Assembly (NCBI GenBank): GCA_001414485.1
Contig: LLEY01000004.1
Span: forward strand, 434,001-498,000
Length of the DNA: 64,000 nt
From: Calycina herbarum
Lineage: Eukaryota; Ascomycota; Leotiomycetes; Helotiales; Pezizellaceae
Direction: 5' to 3'
Shown: positions 1 through 12,022 of the stretch, one piece after another
Layout of the letters: each line of letters begins with the position of its first letter
Numbering within the stretch: position 1 is the first letter of the stretch
Notes under the pieces: model-generated
The model's input: only the letters and a program-made list of their open reading frames with translations
Told to the model about the DNA's origin: nothing
The model's database searches: none
Translations under genes and position numbers: made by a program

Positions 1-484
1 ATTATCGGCAGATGAGATCTCCGTATTCGTTTGGCGACGAGGCCAAAAAACAGAATTTTCGTTTTTGTCTCCCGGAACAAACCTTTCTGGTGAGATGTGA
101 AGATTCTTTGATTTTTTGAGATCTGCCAGGACTGGGACTTGATTTGAAGGAACTTGTCTCTTTGCTTCGATACCTTTGTTACTATGGTAGGGGGCGGGGG
201 TAGTCTAGGTATTGTATTCGGGCTGACTTATTGAGTGAGAACTTTGATACTGTCAGATCTTGGGCATTTTGTTGATATAGCTGATCGCATTTAAATTTCG
301 TCACAAATTACCACAACCAGAACGCACAATACCATCAAACCAGTGACTGCACTGTACATCATTTTGATGGTTTGTGAGTTCTGAGGAATATCTCATTTGC
401 TCAAAGCTACAAACTCTTGGAGTATGTTGATATATGGGGTAGCGTTCGGGGGTTTTGATGGTTGGAAAGGGGGGGTGATTACAA

Positions 485-3400
485 TGTCGATGTTTTGGCT
501 ATTGTCGAATCTCCTGAAAAGCTCAGAGTTATGTTCTAGCATTTTTTTTTGTTCTTCCCCCAGGTCAAATATTTAGGTAACGAAAAAGCCCTTGGGGTTG
601 AACTGCAGAACCTAGTTTCAATTTGTCGACCATCTTAACTTATCTTGTTCCCCCAGTGAAATATTCTTTGTAGTTTTCGATTTGCTTATTGCCTTCGATT
701 CAATAGCTCACCTCTCTCTTATTTGAGACCTGCGCATGACTGTGCATATCTAGGAGAGACAGCCGCGGTGCGATGCTCGGGGTGACTTGTTTGTTGGGAA
801 CTTTGGTTGTTTTAGACCTTGAGTAATTTGCGCAAAGAATAATTGATACGGTTGCTTGTCTTTCTATTTAAATTTCACCCCAGAGTCCTACCTTGAATAA
901 TCCCCAATGCTATCTACATTGGAATTGGGAAACATCATTCTAGGGGTTCTGAGCACATGGATATGTTAAAAATAGTGATGTTGTATAACCAACGTTCACA
1001 AATATGGGAAGTCATTCTAAACGTGTTGATATTTGGCTGAGCTTTCGAATCCTAATAAGATAAGTTATTTTGAAAGGTCCTACTTCGAAGATTTCATGGA
1101 CATACTTGAAAGGAGTTACAAAAACTTGGTTTCCAGATAAAGCTACTCTGGTAGTATTTATTCTATTTTCTGGTTGTACTTGGATCTCGTGACAAGATGA
1201 GAAAACTGGGGTGGTACTTCTACTGTCGAATTTGGGGTGTGCTGTCAAATTCTTCAGGGAAGTTTGAGAGTAACTGTACAATCTTTTTCTTCTCCCAAAT
1301 GGTGTGGTTCTGAAAGGGTGGGATTCTTGACTCTTGAGATTGAAGGGAGCATCCATCGTTTCATATATGGGGAAACCAGTCAACGAAATGAACTCTGAGT
1401 ACTTTTGGTTTTGTGTGAGGCTATATGAATTTGGTAATTGTGCCCGATCCAGATTTTGAAGTCTTTAGAAAATAAGCTCGGTGGTCTAGGAATCGAAATA
1501 CTTGAGCAGCTTGTGCATTATGATGCATTTTCCCGAAGAAGAGTAAAACGATGGGATATTGTCTCTCTGGGACAATTCTACCTTCGTGTACAAGTTGGGG
1601 TTGGAAGTCAGCTGTTCCGCCACTTAGCTCAGAACTTCCGTCGAGGCTTTACCCTCGATCATCAGCATCGGTACTTGTAAGAGCTTGACGATGTCAGAAC
1701 CTGTTCAATTTAAGCAAGAGCAGAATCGATGATATAATCAATCGGCTTTCCTATTTATATCTTACCCTAACTTACGGCCCCGGATTATTTCATCCTTACC
1801 ATCAATTACAGCTTTATGGAGGATTCGAAGACAAGATAAAATCGCAGGTTTGCTGAGTATTTGATATGCTAGAAGCTGTGGAGTAGTTTTGCATAGAGGG
1901 GTAGTTACTCCATACAAAGCTTTTTATCTTTCAATCTATGTGCCCTTTCCCAAGTATCAACAAACAATTTGGCCAAAGAGCGGCAAAACGACAAAATCTC
2001 CTAAAGATTATGGGCCATTACCAATTGGGCTTTAAAGTTGGTTTCGGCTACGGTTGCTGTGGATACTTTTTTTCTGGTTGTGGCTAGTATCACTTTATCA
2101 TTTGTGGGGGGTTTTAGGTGTGGTGCTTTTGCTGCCGAACGGCGAGGTGTTGTCGAATTTACCGGGGAAGTTCGTGTTTAGTTTGAGCAGGTAAAATGGC
2201 GACCTATATATCGACGTTCCTCTTGAGCTCTTCCACTTTTGCGACACCCATGATCACCACGATTATTCCCGAAGAGGATGTGTATCAGAGGTGCGATCTG
2301 CCTCCAATCGCAGGTGATAGTGAGCAGAAGGTGGTGTTTGAAGGGGACATGACAACGACCTACCTTAAAAGGAGCTCTTAATTAAAAAGTATCGCTAATT
2401 TGGAACACCACAAGAAAGAATACAGTGAGTATGTATTTACTCTTAACGGTATTGATTGGGTATGGCCAGGAAAGACCATAATGTCGCTCAGTTGTGTTCT
2501 CGGTGGGAGAATAGAAGGGAGGAGGGATACCATTTTATACTCCTTGGAACTGGTGATTAGAGTTTGTGGTGTTGTGTGGTTTTTTTAAGAGGGTTTTTGA
2601 GGTGGATGGACTGCTGAATATTATCAAGAATGTATGATAACTGAGTACGGCAAGGGACTGAGGTGGTGCGACTGCTTCCAAGTGTTTAGTTGGTTGTTCC
2701 GAAAATCTACTTTTCACACCCTTACTTGATAAATACCTTTCCCAATGAAAGGTTTGTTTTAATTAACTCGTTTGAGATCTTAAGGACTCTCTACTACATA
2801 AAGACTAACTCACCATCTATAGGAATCTCCATTGTAGGAGGATGGAAATTCTGACGGCAAAATTGCTGCTTCGGCAGCTGAAAACACAATTGACGCGGGA
2901 GATGTATTATGTTGAGGGTTAGAGAGGAGAAACAGGTATATTACTTGTGGTTTGTATTTAGATTGGATTGAAAATGTACTTAGGTCTTGTAATTTCGAGA
3001 GAGAGCATTTACTGTCGAAATTGTTGTTGTTGTCGAGTCCTTTGAGGAGATTGAGATCAGTTGCTAGTATTTTAGTTTCTTTTTACAAATCGCTTGTTTT
3101 TGTAGCTAAGTGTCTCCTAATATTCCGGCTTGCAGTGGCTTTCTTAGCTGAAGATTATTGGTTTACTGGCGTCTTGGGAAGAACTTACGTTTTCCATTTT
3201 GATGTAGTGTTTCGTTGAGGAGTTTAGGAGAGGAGAGATGGTATAGTTTATACCCTTTCGAAACTGAAAATGTTGTGGAATTTGGAGTATGATGGTAAAA
3301 TAGGCTAGTGCTTGTTGTTATTCAGTTGTCTCAAGTATCGCTAGTTTCTATAATAGAGAATTTGGAATGTGTTTGCTATTAATCGCCCGGGTCACGCTTC

Positions 3401-6154
3401 TTTTATCTTTCCAATCATCTAATTCTATACTTATTAAATAGCACGTCAGTTAGTAGGCTAGAAAGAAGTGAGACATTAGAACATATTACGTAGGCAACAG
3501 CTATGGGAACCGACCGAATCTATTTTATTGATTCTAAATGCTTTACGTTTGGATTCTTTCGCGTTACTTTGGGAAAATTGTTCTAACGCTTCTTATTCTT
3601 GTTGTCTTACTTTCCGCTTCTTTCCTTTCTCATAATGAAGGGAGTTACCGTCGAATGTTTGGCTGTTGTCGAATCCTAGTACAAGCCGTAGGTACTTGAT
3701 GGACCCCAAGCTAGGGGTTGATACGCAGAGGCGAGAGGGGGCGAAACCCCGAAAATAATGATCGAGGACGAAAAGATTCAAGAAAAAATCAGCAAATTTA
3801 AGACCAATGGTCTGGACAATCTTATGGTTGTTCAAAGGGTCTAGTTTATAGTACTTTTGTTGTGTTTATAAAATAGTTATTCTAGCTTTTCTGACCTTAA
3901 CTGAACGGAGAACGTACTCTTGGGTCGGCTTCCAGCTCGCGTTCAGGAATTTTTCGACTCATCTCAACAGTCTTGTGTATTATTTTCTTAATACTTGGTT
4001 TCGGGCAATTTCAAAATAAGCTATTTTGGAAAGATACAAGAAATGAGATGATACTTCTAAGCTTGCTTGGACGAATGAATCCTCACCCCCCTCCTAAAGA
4101 ATTCTCTGACTATACTAAAGCCAATAGGACTTGGTTACTTTGACTAGTTTTACGTGAAATGTTTTTTTGTTTTAGTCTGCTGTTGTTATGAATTCCTAGT
4201 TTTACTGCTTCCTTTCTTTATTGTGAAATGCTAACATGCTCTTTCATCACACGCATACATTCCTGGAACATCGCCTAAGCAGTGTCTCGGCTCACAATGC
4301 TCTGGCTATTGAACGAAACTGGTGTCACAATAATGAACTATTTCACCTCACCATCAAGAAGCCGGCTCGTAAGTTTGTCTTCTGCAGCCAGCACTCCTGA
4401 ATGTCTGCAGCCACATTTCATATACTTGTTGAAGTTCTCCGGGATCTAGCTTCTCTTTTCTCCGTTCCAGAAACTTGAGGATTTGCTGTCGAGTGTTTAT
4501 TTGCTTTCGAAATAAAGGTTCAATCTTAGCAGGTAGTAAAGAAAATATTCTGACATCGCCCATGACTCTATGGTAGGTGTGCTATAGCTAGGCCTCTGAT
4601 TGAGAATGATAGGGAAGAGATTGTAAGTATTCGATTATATTGAGCTGCAGCCCTATGCGATGGTGTTTTTAGCAAGCGAGCTAATTTATTGAGTGATGCT
4701 CCTACCTTGGGTTTTATACTATTTTTAATTTGTTTGAGTCATAGATAATGGAAATCAAACTCCTCTCAACTTTTCAAATTCCTGTGGAACATTGTTCAAT
4801 TTCGAGAGTTCAGTAACCCCATATTTCCTAAGAAATGCCATAGGAGACCTAGAGGTAACGAGTTCAAGAACCTGGACCTTGAGTCTCTTCTCAACAAAAA
4901 TAAACCTTAAGAGAAGATGATAGCGATGTTACTTTGATCTCACGTTTCGAAGAGAAAGACAGAGGTGAAACACTTCAACTTTTACTCTTAAAAACTATTA
5001 TTCAACATTTGCTATCATTACATCCGCCCTCTTCGTATATCAGGTTGAGACTATATAGCAAACCGGGCTTAGTATATATAATTTAAAATGGATAGTTATA
5101 TCATTACGTGTTTATTCACGAATATAACTAGATTAGCTCTCTTTCCCACTTATAAATAGAGGTTCTTCTGCTTACTCAATTCAAGCTCTTTAGAGCGTTC
5201 TATACAGAACATTTAAACGCGATACTATCTTCTCAGTGAGCTATAGGATCAGTTAGAGTAAGTTACTTCGTTTTAGGATTCTTTGCTTGTCTATAAGTGT
5301 CTTAATTACCCCCCCCCCCAGTTCTCGCTTATGTCAATTTTGATTCTTTGACTTGGAATATTAGGTTTTAATATCGATTGTTTGTTTATTATCGAGTCAA
5401 AGTAGTAAATAGATTCCTTCAGTTCATCTCGCCTATCCGAAGTATGTAATTCTATGGTACGTTTTGTATTTATATAAAGTAGATTTACAACTCCTCTAAC
5501 CTATATATTCTTTCAGCTAGAACGCGGTAGAAACATGCGGAAATTCAGACAAGTTGTTAGCTATGACTTGATCAGTTCTGAAGAGGATATTCTATTGATT
5601 TTATAGTATAGTTTCTTTTTAATACACTTCTGAAAGGTATAACAAGCATAATAAGTCTTCGTCGGTGGCTCTCCATAAGAGCTCGCGCTAGCTGCGATTG
5701 ATCTGAACTTTATAGAATATTTTATTCTGTGCTTGATATCCCTTCTTTGTGGGTACTATTAGCGCCCATGTTGCTCATGAAACAGTACCATTAATTGACT
5801 AGAAGATAGTTAGAGTGATAAACGAAGGTTGACAAATCGGGAGTAGTACTTGAGCAATAAGACATACTGTTCAATTGGAGGCTGCATGCTTCTTGAGGAA
5901 AAGGAGAAATATTACCAATTAGCTAGAGAGGTCCAAAATGAAGGATTGTTTTAAGAAGGAATTTATAGGTGCTAATTTTAAAGCTATAAGCGAGGGTTGC
6001 ATGTGACCTAGAGCTCGCTGCTTTAAACTTTAGAAAATACGACACATCATTGTCACACAAGCTAAACCTGCAAAAGCTTCCAACTTCCATCTACTTTTGC
6101 ACTAGAATTCCTCGGAATTTTATCATCATAGTCGAACTTCTACTTCTAATCGAA
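485..6154 (-). repeat. Array of eight spaced TGTCGAA dyads, decayed FD.K..FDS peptide
   Basis: Paired TGTCGAA-like heptamers occur at 485/503, 1224/1243, 2133/2151, 3013/3031, 3649/3667, 4487/4505, 5372/5390 and 6130/6148. Seven of the eight pairs are exactly 18 nt apart; the second is 19. Dyad starts are 636-909 nt apart and all lie in one orientation. Read on the - strand the dyad encodes variants of Phe-Asp-(Ser/Asn)-x-x-x-Phe-Asp-Ser. Some copies sit in short open frames, for example a 49-aa frame at 393-542 containing RFDNSQNID and the frame at 3593-3835 containing GFDNSQTFDG. Two further copies (8918, 10850) lie beyond the HET gene in the opposite orientation. The spacing suggests tandem duplication of a unit of about 0.8 kb that has since decayed. 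The origin is unknown. Confidence 0.55.
1012..1704 (-). pseudogene. Decayed reading frame with three stops
   Basis: One - strand frame of about 230 codons stays protein-like and is broken by only three stops (TAA, TAG, TAA), where random AT-rich sequence would show many more. It runs from a segment reading VPMLMIEGKASTEVLS through FPIYETMDAPFN and GRRKRLYSYS to VALSGNQVFVTPFKYVHEIF. The last 123 codons (1012-1383) are uninterrupted. All three stops could arise from Gln codons by a single C-to-T change, as expected after repeat-induced point mutation. The second dyad of the array lies inside it. No family was recognised. It could be a dead paralogue of the other array units; the KR-LYS then PKFDS order also appears at 10658-10927. 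Confidence 0.4.
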
Positions 6155-6512
6155 ACTGCTGCTGTCAAAAACATTCAAAATTGTGGGAGAGTAAACCTAC
6201 AGATGGTCCAAGAAATAACCGCCAAAGGACAACCTGCGCCGCATATTGTCTCGACAGCCAAAACATATAACAGCATCTTACACATGGGCGCTAGACTACT
6301 GGAAACACAAAATTTTGATCCATGATCCTTTATTTGCGATTGCCTACAACTTGTTGCAGCTATTCTAAACTTTGTGCTTCTCACAACTCGGATTTCTTTT
6401 AGTCGCTTAAGGGCGCTACAAAGTCGGCGCTTAGAGGCGATCTTACATCTGACGACCTCCTTGGATCTTCGACATCAAATTTGTGCGGGCGTATACTCCA
6501 GCATTTGGCAAC

Positions 6513-8564
6513 ATGGATCTAAACCCAGAATGTTGTGCACTTGGAATGCACAAACGAAGTAAGCACGTCTGCGACCAGGAAGGCCACACATCTTCGCAAT
6601 TGTGTGTGAAATGCCGATATATGTTCGATAACTGGTCCCTGGCAACAGACGAGTATGATCAAACCCACCCATACGCGGAATGGCAGCATTGGGAGAATGT
6701 TCTCGCATTCAAAGATGCTGCTTCCAAGGGATGTCACTTGTGTATTCTTTTTCTGAGTCAATTCAAAGAATTTGAGATCAAAGACGCAGAGGTGGCAATG
6801 AGAAACGACAAAATGGATAAGCTCTCAATCTTGGCTCAACGCGAGTCGATGATTGAAGGTGCCAGTCGACAATCAGGGCAGGGGTGTTGGTCGTTGACGA
6901 TGATTTTGCCGCTTTCAGATGGACCGGCCTTGTCTGTACTTGGCATGATTCCTTCTTGTTTAGCGCTTGAGCCATATGCTGATTTACCAAACTCAACAAT
7001 GGCAAAGCCAGCGCTGCAGTTGGCAAAATCATGGTTGGGTGATTGCATTCGGAGTCATAGTACGTGCCGCCCTTCCCAGGATGAGCCGAATCCAACACGG
7101 CTTATAGAAGTTGGCGCTGATGGACCCCGCTTGATACTTTCTGCTGGAATCCGTGAGCCCATTAGCTATGCAACCTTAAGTCATTGCTGGGGATCTCTGA
7201 AGATATTGAGGCTTGTGAAGAGTAACCTCTCCCAGCTGCAACAGACGATTCCGTGGAATGAGCTCTGTCAGACTTTTCAAGACGCCTGTCAAATCACGGA
7301 AGAAATAGGATTACGCCATCTCTGGATCGACTCTCTGTGCATTGTTCAGGACGATCCTGAGGATTGGAACCGAGAAGCACTTCAAATGGCTGGAGTCTAT
7401 GGGGGGTTAAGCATCAACATCTCGGCTTCAAAAGCTACAGACGGATCCATGGGTTTATTTGCCTCACGAAATCCGCAATCCGTGAAGTTGCTCCAGGTTT
7501 GTCTGGACTGGCAGAAGTGGGACACTTTTCCTGAAGTACCAAACCCGTTGGGTGATATCTGTAAAGGGACGCTTTACGATTGTGCTTCTCTCTTTATGCA
7601 CAAAAGGTGTGTTTCTGAATCACCTCTCGGAAAGCGAGCATGGGTTCTTCAAGAACGCATTCTATCTCGTAGATCTCTCCACTTTTCCTCGCAAATATTT
7701 TGGGAATGCAAAGAGACCACCGCGTGCGAAACTTTTGCGGGATGGTTGCCAGGAATTTTCCGGTGGACAGATGGGAATATTGAAGCCGAGGACAACCTGG
7801 AACACTGGTTTGCTATAGTATGGCTGTACACGCGCTGTCAATTGACTTTTACTAAAGATAAGTTCATTGCGATATCTGGAATAGCGGAGCATTTACAGGA
7901 ACGTTATCATGATGAATATGTGGCCGGATTTTGGCGAAAAGATTTAGAAAGGCAGTTATTGTGGCACACTCATAGGCCAACTGCTCGACCTTCTCCCCCA
8001 AGAGCCCCTTCATGGTCATGGGTTTCAACAGATTCGGCTGTATATTTCCGTCCTGCTCCCCGTGGTGAAGCGAATTACCCGCCCTATCTGATCATGATTC
8101 TGGATGTTAAGATCATACCCGCGGGAGACAGCGTTTTTGGAGACATACGCCAAGGGGTCCTGCGGATAAGATGCGGCTATCTCATCCCGTTTACTCTTGG
8201 ATCTAAACCAACTTCCGTTAACAGCCACCGTCAAATATTTAGCGGAGGACGCATGTTTTCCATAAGTCTTGTCTTTGATTGGGATTACATCGACGCGGAA
8301 GAATACTCTGGTCAACTGTATTTGCTTTCAGTATGTCGCGCCACTGGGTGGAACTGGGGGTACGTTCTTCAGCCCGCGTCTCTTAAAAACGGTCAATATC
8401 GGAGACTCGGGGCGTTTCAATCAGCTTCGAATGTAAAAGAGACGGCTGAACAGCGCTTGGTGCTAGAGAGCTCTCCGCAATGTAAGGCTCCAAATTCGGC
8501 ATATGCTGAATTGGTTCCAGACGATGAATTTGGGAAGCAGCAGTTCGTCATTACATTGGTATAA
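6513..8564 (+). CDS. HET-domain (heterokaryon incompatibility) protein
   Basis: Single-exon gene of 683 aa. HET proteins act in non-self recognition after hyphal fusion and can trigger cell death; the partner here is unknown. The HET domain starts at about residue 219 with YATLSHCWG and continues through LRHLWIDSLCIVQDDPEDW, GVYGGLSINISASKA and DGSMGLF (to about 316). Downstream GKRAWVLQERILSRRSLHF and FWEC are the usual conserved tail of this class. The N-terminus has a Cys-rich segment (CVKC, then GCHLC) common in these proteins. The ATG at 6513 (AACATGG) was chosen; 30 nt of frame upstream start only with GTG. The gene sits in an AT-rich, gene-poor block with decayed repeat units on both sides, oriented away from it. 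No internal stop or frameshift was seen, so it looks intact. Confidence 0.88.
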   Translation: MDLNPECCALGMHKRSKHVCDQEGHTSSQLCVKCRYMFDNWSLATDEYDQTHPYAEWQHWENVLAFKDAASKGCHLCILFLSQFKEFEIKDAEVAMRNDKMDKLSILAQRESMIEGASRQSGQGCWSLTMILPLSDGPALSVLGMIPSCLALEPYADLPNSTMAKPALQLAKSWLGDCIRSHSTCRPSQDEPNPTRLIEVGADGPRLILSAGIREPISYATLSHCWGSLKILRLVKSNLSQLQQTIPWNELCQTFQDACQITEEIGLRHLWIDSLCIVQDDPEDWNREALQMAGVYGGLSINISASKATDGSMGLFASRNPQSVKLLQVCLDWQKWDTFPEVPNPLGDICKGTLYDCASLFMHKRCVSESPLGKRAWVLQERILSRRSLHFSSQIFWECKETTACETFAGWLPGIFRWTDGNIEAEDNLEHWFAIVWLYTRCQLTFTKDKFIAISGIAEHLQERYHDEYVAGFWRKDLERQLLWHTHRPTARPSPPRAPSWSWVSTDSAVYFRPAPRGEANYPPYLIMILDVKIIPAGDSVFGDIRQGVLRIRCGYLIPFTLGSKPTSVNSHRQIFSGGRMFSISLVFDWDYIDAEEYSGQLYLLSVCRATGWNWGYVLQPASLKNGQYRRLGAFQSASNVKETAEQRLVLESSPQCKAPNSAYAELVPDDEFGKQQFVITLV

Positions 8565-9438
8565 ACTTAGCAATGACAGAGTTATGCATGACAATATTCC
8601 GTAAAACAAGAGATTATTCCTCCACTCGATTTTGGAAATGATCTATTGTGTAAGAATCAACGGAAGAAGGCCATGCCTGATTTGATCGAGAATACCAGAA
8701 ACTGGAGTATTTATATCTCCTCCTAGAAGCTATGCAATAAGTTCTATATTACGACGTGGGCATTGCACTTTTTATTTACTGGGGAGTCTCTCTTCCCTAA
8801 TTTTAACGACACGTTTACTAAGACTACGTCTCTTATGGTCTTACTAGTCCTTCCAAGATCTTTTGGTCGCCACAGCAGCAATACGATTGAAATAGAGTAT
8901 TGAGCGTCAGCTTTGACTTCGACAGCAAACCAGAATTCGACAGCAGGAAAATGGTAGGAAATCCCAAATCCCAAAGAAGCTTTACGAAACTCCATAGCTA
9001 AGAGCCAGTAAAGCCCCATATTGTGAAATTAGGGTCGGACGTAGTCTATCTTCCTATTGTTAATCTTGCCAACATTGAGAGCAGGAGCCAGAATGTCGTA
9101 GACACTCTCATTTCGGAAGCCAGTTGTAATCAGCAAGAGCAGCAGTTTGCTCCTTGAAACTTTGGTTTTCGGGTTACGTTAGGTCCTACTCAGATTTAAT
9201 ACCTAACCTGCGGTTGTTGACTTCCTCGCTTGGCCTTTTTTTGTAGAAACGTTATTTGCGACCAAAAGAGTTTAGAAAACCTTCACTACCACAGGATTGA
9301 AATTCATCATATTGACAAAAAGGGGACGCCGAAGAGATATTATGTAAAGCCAAAAGTTCTGTCAGCTAAGGTAGTTTCTGCACGTTTCCCTGTCTTCGTA
9401 CTTTTTCTTTTTTCAAAAAGTGGAAAAAACACCCCTCC
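8565..9438. other. Gene-free stretch with one inverted dyad copy
   Basis: No gene was found. A TTCGACA pair at 8918 and 8936 (18 nt apart) is the array dyad in reverse orientation. On the + strand it reads SFDFDSKPEFDSRK inside a short open frame that ends near 8986. Confidence 0.5.
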
Positions 9439-10245
9439 CTACCAAGGACTAACCCCATAAACCCCACAAACCCTCCCCGCATCCGCATCCCTCTCCCCCC
9501 TAACCACAGTAGCAATCCTCTCGCCCCCCTCCCATCCCTCCACCCCCCCTCGTGCCCTCTGCACCTCCCGATCCATAAGCCCCGTAACAACCAACCCCGG
9601 ATCCGCACCATGAATCTTAAACCCCTCATCCTTCAGCGCAACATGATATTGATTCATCATCATATTCAGCGCCGCCTTACTCATTCGATACTCCGTCGCG
9701 CCTTTATTATAATAAGGCGATCCGGGATCCGAAGCATGGGTTAAAGACCCCACACTGGAAGAGACGAAGATGATTCGCGGGGAAGAGGAGAGTTTTAAAA
9801 GGGGGAGGAGCCCTTCGGTGATGCTCATTACTCCAATTACGTTGGTGTTCAGAATTTCACGGAGTCGGGTTGGCGCGAGGGGGTTCTTGCTGATGATTCC
9901 GGCGTTGTTTACTAGGATGTCTAGCCTGCCATACTTTGAAGTTATGTAGGCTGCTGCTGCATTGACGGAGCTGTCGTCTGTGACGTCCAGTTGTAGGACT
10001 TCGGCTGTGCCATTTGTGGGGGTTGAGAGGAGGGTTGAGAAGGCTTCGGCTCCTTTTGAGGGGTCGCGACTTCCGAGGAGGACGTGATATTTTTTGGAGG
10101 GGTCGTTGAGGAGGATTTTGGCAGTTTCAAAACCGATGCCTTGGTTTGCTCCTTTGGTGGTGTTAGCATATGTTTTTCATACTTTGTGAGGGAGTTCACC
10201 TGTTATGAGGACTATGATCGAAGAAGGAACTATGGCTGGAGCCAT
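9439..10245 (-). CDS. Short-chain dehydrogenase/reductase (SDR)
   Basis: Two exons: 10245-10200 and 10151-9439, with a 48-nt GT-AG intron (10199-10152); about 252 aa. The protein starts MAPAIVPSSIIVLITG, and the Rossmann motif TGANQGIG is completed across the intron. NNAG, the catalytic YRMSK (Tyr-x-x-x-Lys) preceded by a Ser-rich strand (IIFVSSSVGS), and the later PGLVVTGL all fit a classical NAD(P)-dependent SDR of carbonyl-reductase type. The intron is needed because the glycine motif is out of frame without it. The substrate cannot be told from sequence. The C-terminal 40 residues are Gly/Arg-rich and end in GVSPW. The coding strand is strongly C-rich, unlike the AT-rich flanks. Confidence 0.85.
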
Positions 10246-10657
10246 TTTACAATTTCTTTGTCGAAGTAGGTATCCTTGCCAAGTAAAACAATATCAATTA
10301 GAGACTCGTAGCTCTAACATACATTATAGAGTAAGGATGATGCCCAAATCATATTTGGGCCAAGTGGTGGCAGATAATGAGGCACAGTCGGCAAAGAAAT
10401 GGAGACGGAGATAATGGAGATACTGTAGTATAAATTCAACGAATTCCATGGATTCGGTATATATGACGGAATTAGGCGGTTCAATCGCAATAGACCCGAG
10501 CGAGGATTTTTTTTAAATAGCAATGTAGAATGTTGACGTAAGAGCGGTTAAAGACAGCCGCCAGAAATGACGGGGAGGTTTAGGTTTAACGAGTGTTACT
10601 TTCGTATTTAGAGATCCGAAGAAACAGAGATAGGGTTGAATTCCGGTATGCTCTTGA

Positions 10658-10927
10658 AGACCACGAGCTACTACTGATATATCTGAAAGTAGTTACAACA
10701 GTCAGGAGAAGCAACAAGGGGCAAAAAACAAAAATGCTGACTCTCTAATGACACCTCTAACTGCCCATAGATCTCATAGTCGTAAAAGAAGAAAAAGTCT
10801 TTACTCTCTGTTCGTGAAAAGGAACATAAAACGATACGGAAGCTCTCATTTCGACAACAAACCGAAATTCGACAGCAAGAAAAATACACCGAGAGGAAGG
10901 AATAAAAAGCGGCTTGAACTTGTGTAA
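10658..10927 (+). pseudogene. Small basic open frame carrying the FDNKPKFDSK signature
   Basis: An 89-codon open frame between two stops; the only ATG (10748) would give 59 aa. It is Lys/Arg-rich (SRKRRKSLYSLFVKR) and then reads SSHFDNKPKFDSKKNTPRGR. This is the clearest copy of the peptide behind the dyad array at 485-6154, but on the + strand. The decayed frame at 1012-1704 has the same order: an RKR-LYS segment, then HPKFDSRSTTP. No known family was recognised. It may be a truncated gene or a relic; a real small gene cannot be excluded. Confidence 0.3.
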
Positions 10928-12022
10928 AATAGGAGTCCGGAGTATGATGTGAGAGTTGCTTAACTAATGATTATACACCTGGTGATGCACGAACTTGTTG
11001 CGCTACCCCCAACAGGCTGTTGGTATTTGTACGTGAAATTGACAAAAAGCCTATTCATGAAATTTGCGAAAAACGAGGAAGATAGGGAAGAGCGAAAGGG
11101 GGGCGTGCAACGGAAAGACATGGGCTGGAGTGGGTTCGGTGAACTGGTCTGTCCCTAGTTGAATGGGTTGATACGGCGTCTCTCAAAGGCCTTCTTGTAT
11201 AATTGATATCACCGCACGTTAGCCGATTACAAACGTGGTCTATGTAATCAATCTGGTGATGACATCGACCAGGTGATAATGGGGGGTTGCATGATACTAT
11301 GATTTGATTTTTCATATGCCCTCAAGCAATTATGAATGTAGTACTCAAGAGTTGAAGTTAAAAAGAATGGGAAAGCCCTTGCTGTGAGACAACATCGAAG
11401 TATCGAACCTATCACCAATACCCGCCCTGATACATTTTCGACCTTTTACTATATGTATATGGAAGGAAACCCGGGGGGCAAAAAGGAGGGGGGGGGGCTG
11501 GTAGAGGTGGACCGGGCCAATCATCCCCAGTCTTTCGCTTAGCTGTTTAAAATAAAAAATAAAACTCTAAAAATTTGAAAAAAAAAATATGTTTCATGTT
11601 TAGAAGGTTTATCAATCATGGATTGAATGGGGGTCACAGCGGCGCTTCGTCCGTTCTTGGAGACTTCACCACATCTTTTGAGCGCATCTTGCCCACTGAC
11701 TCCTGCCTTGATGTAGCAATTCCCCTCTGCTCTCCTTGTCTCTAAGAAAAACGTGGCGGGGCTCCGTCTTCAAATGATGGAAGAGACCAAAGTCCAACGC
11801 TGCAAACCAACGGGGACGACGACATCTCAATCGTCGTCCTCTGTGTTTTCGCGAGCAAGCCTCGATTCCCAGTTGCCACCGTCAAACGGAAAGAAGGTCT
11901 TCCGGTCGTGATAATTGGCCGCTCTCACCTCGACACTTGTCGTCCTACCCACTTGACACAACCTCATTGTTAGAAAATAATTCCAACCTTCACTGGAAGA
12001 AAAATCCAGCGGATATTTGGGC

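Larger units (their letters stand above)
1..6512. other. AT-rich gene-free region with decayed coding relics
   Basis: No intact gene was found on either strand over 6.5 kb. All open frames are short, lack a credible exon chain and are rich in TA. The stretch is not featureless: it carries eight evenly spaced copies of an 18-nt dyad and one long broken reading frame, both listed separately. A TATAAATAG box at 5151-5159 and a run of ten C at about 5311-5320 are the only other notable sites. The composition fits a degenerated, possibly RIP-mutated block next to an incompatibility-type gene. Confidence 0.6.

Noticed and set aside
6050..6512. Upstream frames joined to the HET gene as an extra exon
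   Set aside because: No splice pair gives a continuous frame with a better start than the ATG at 6513.
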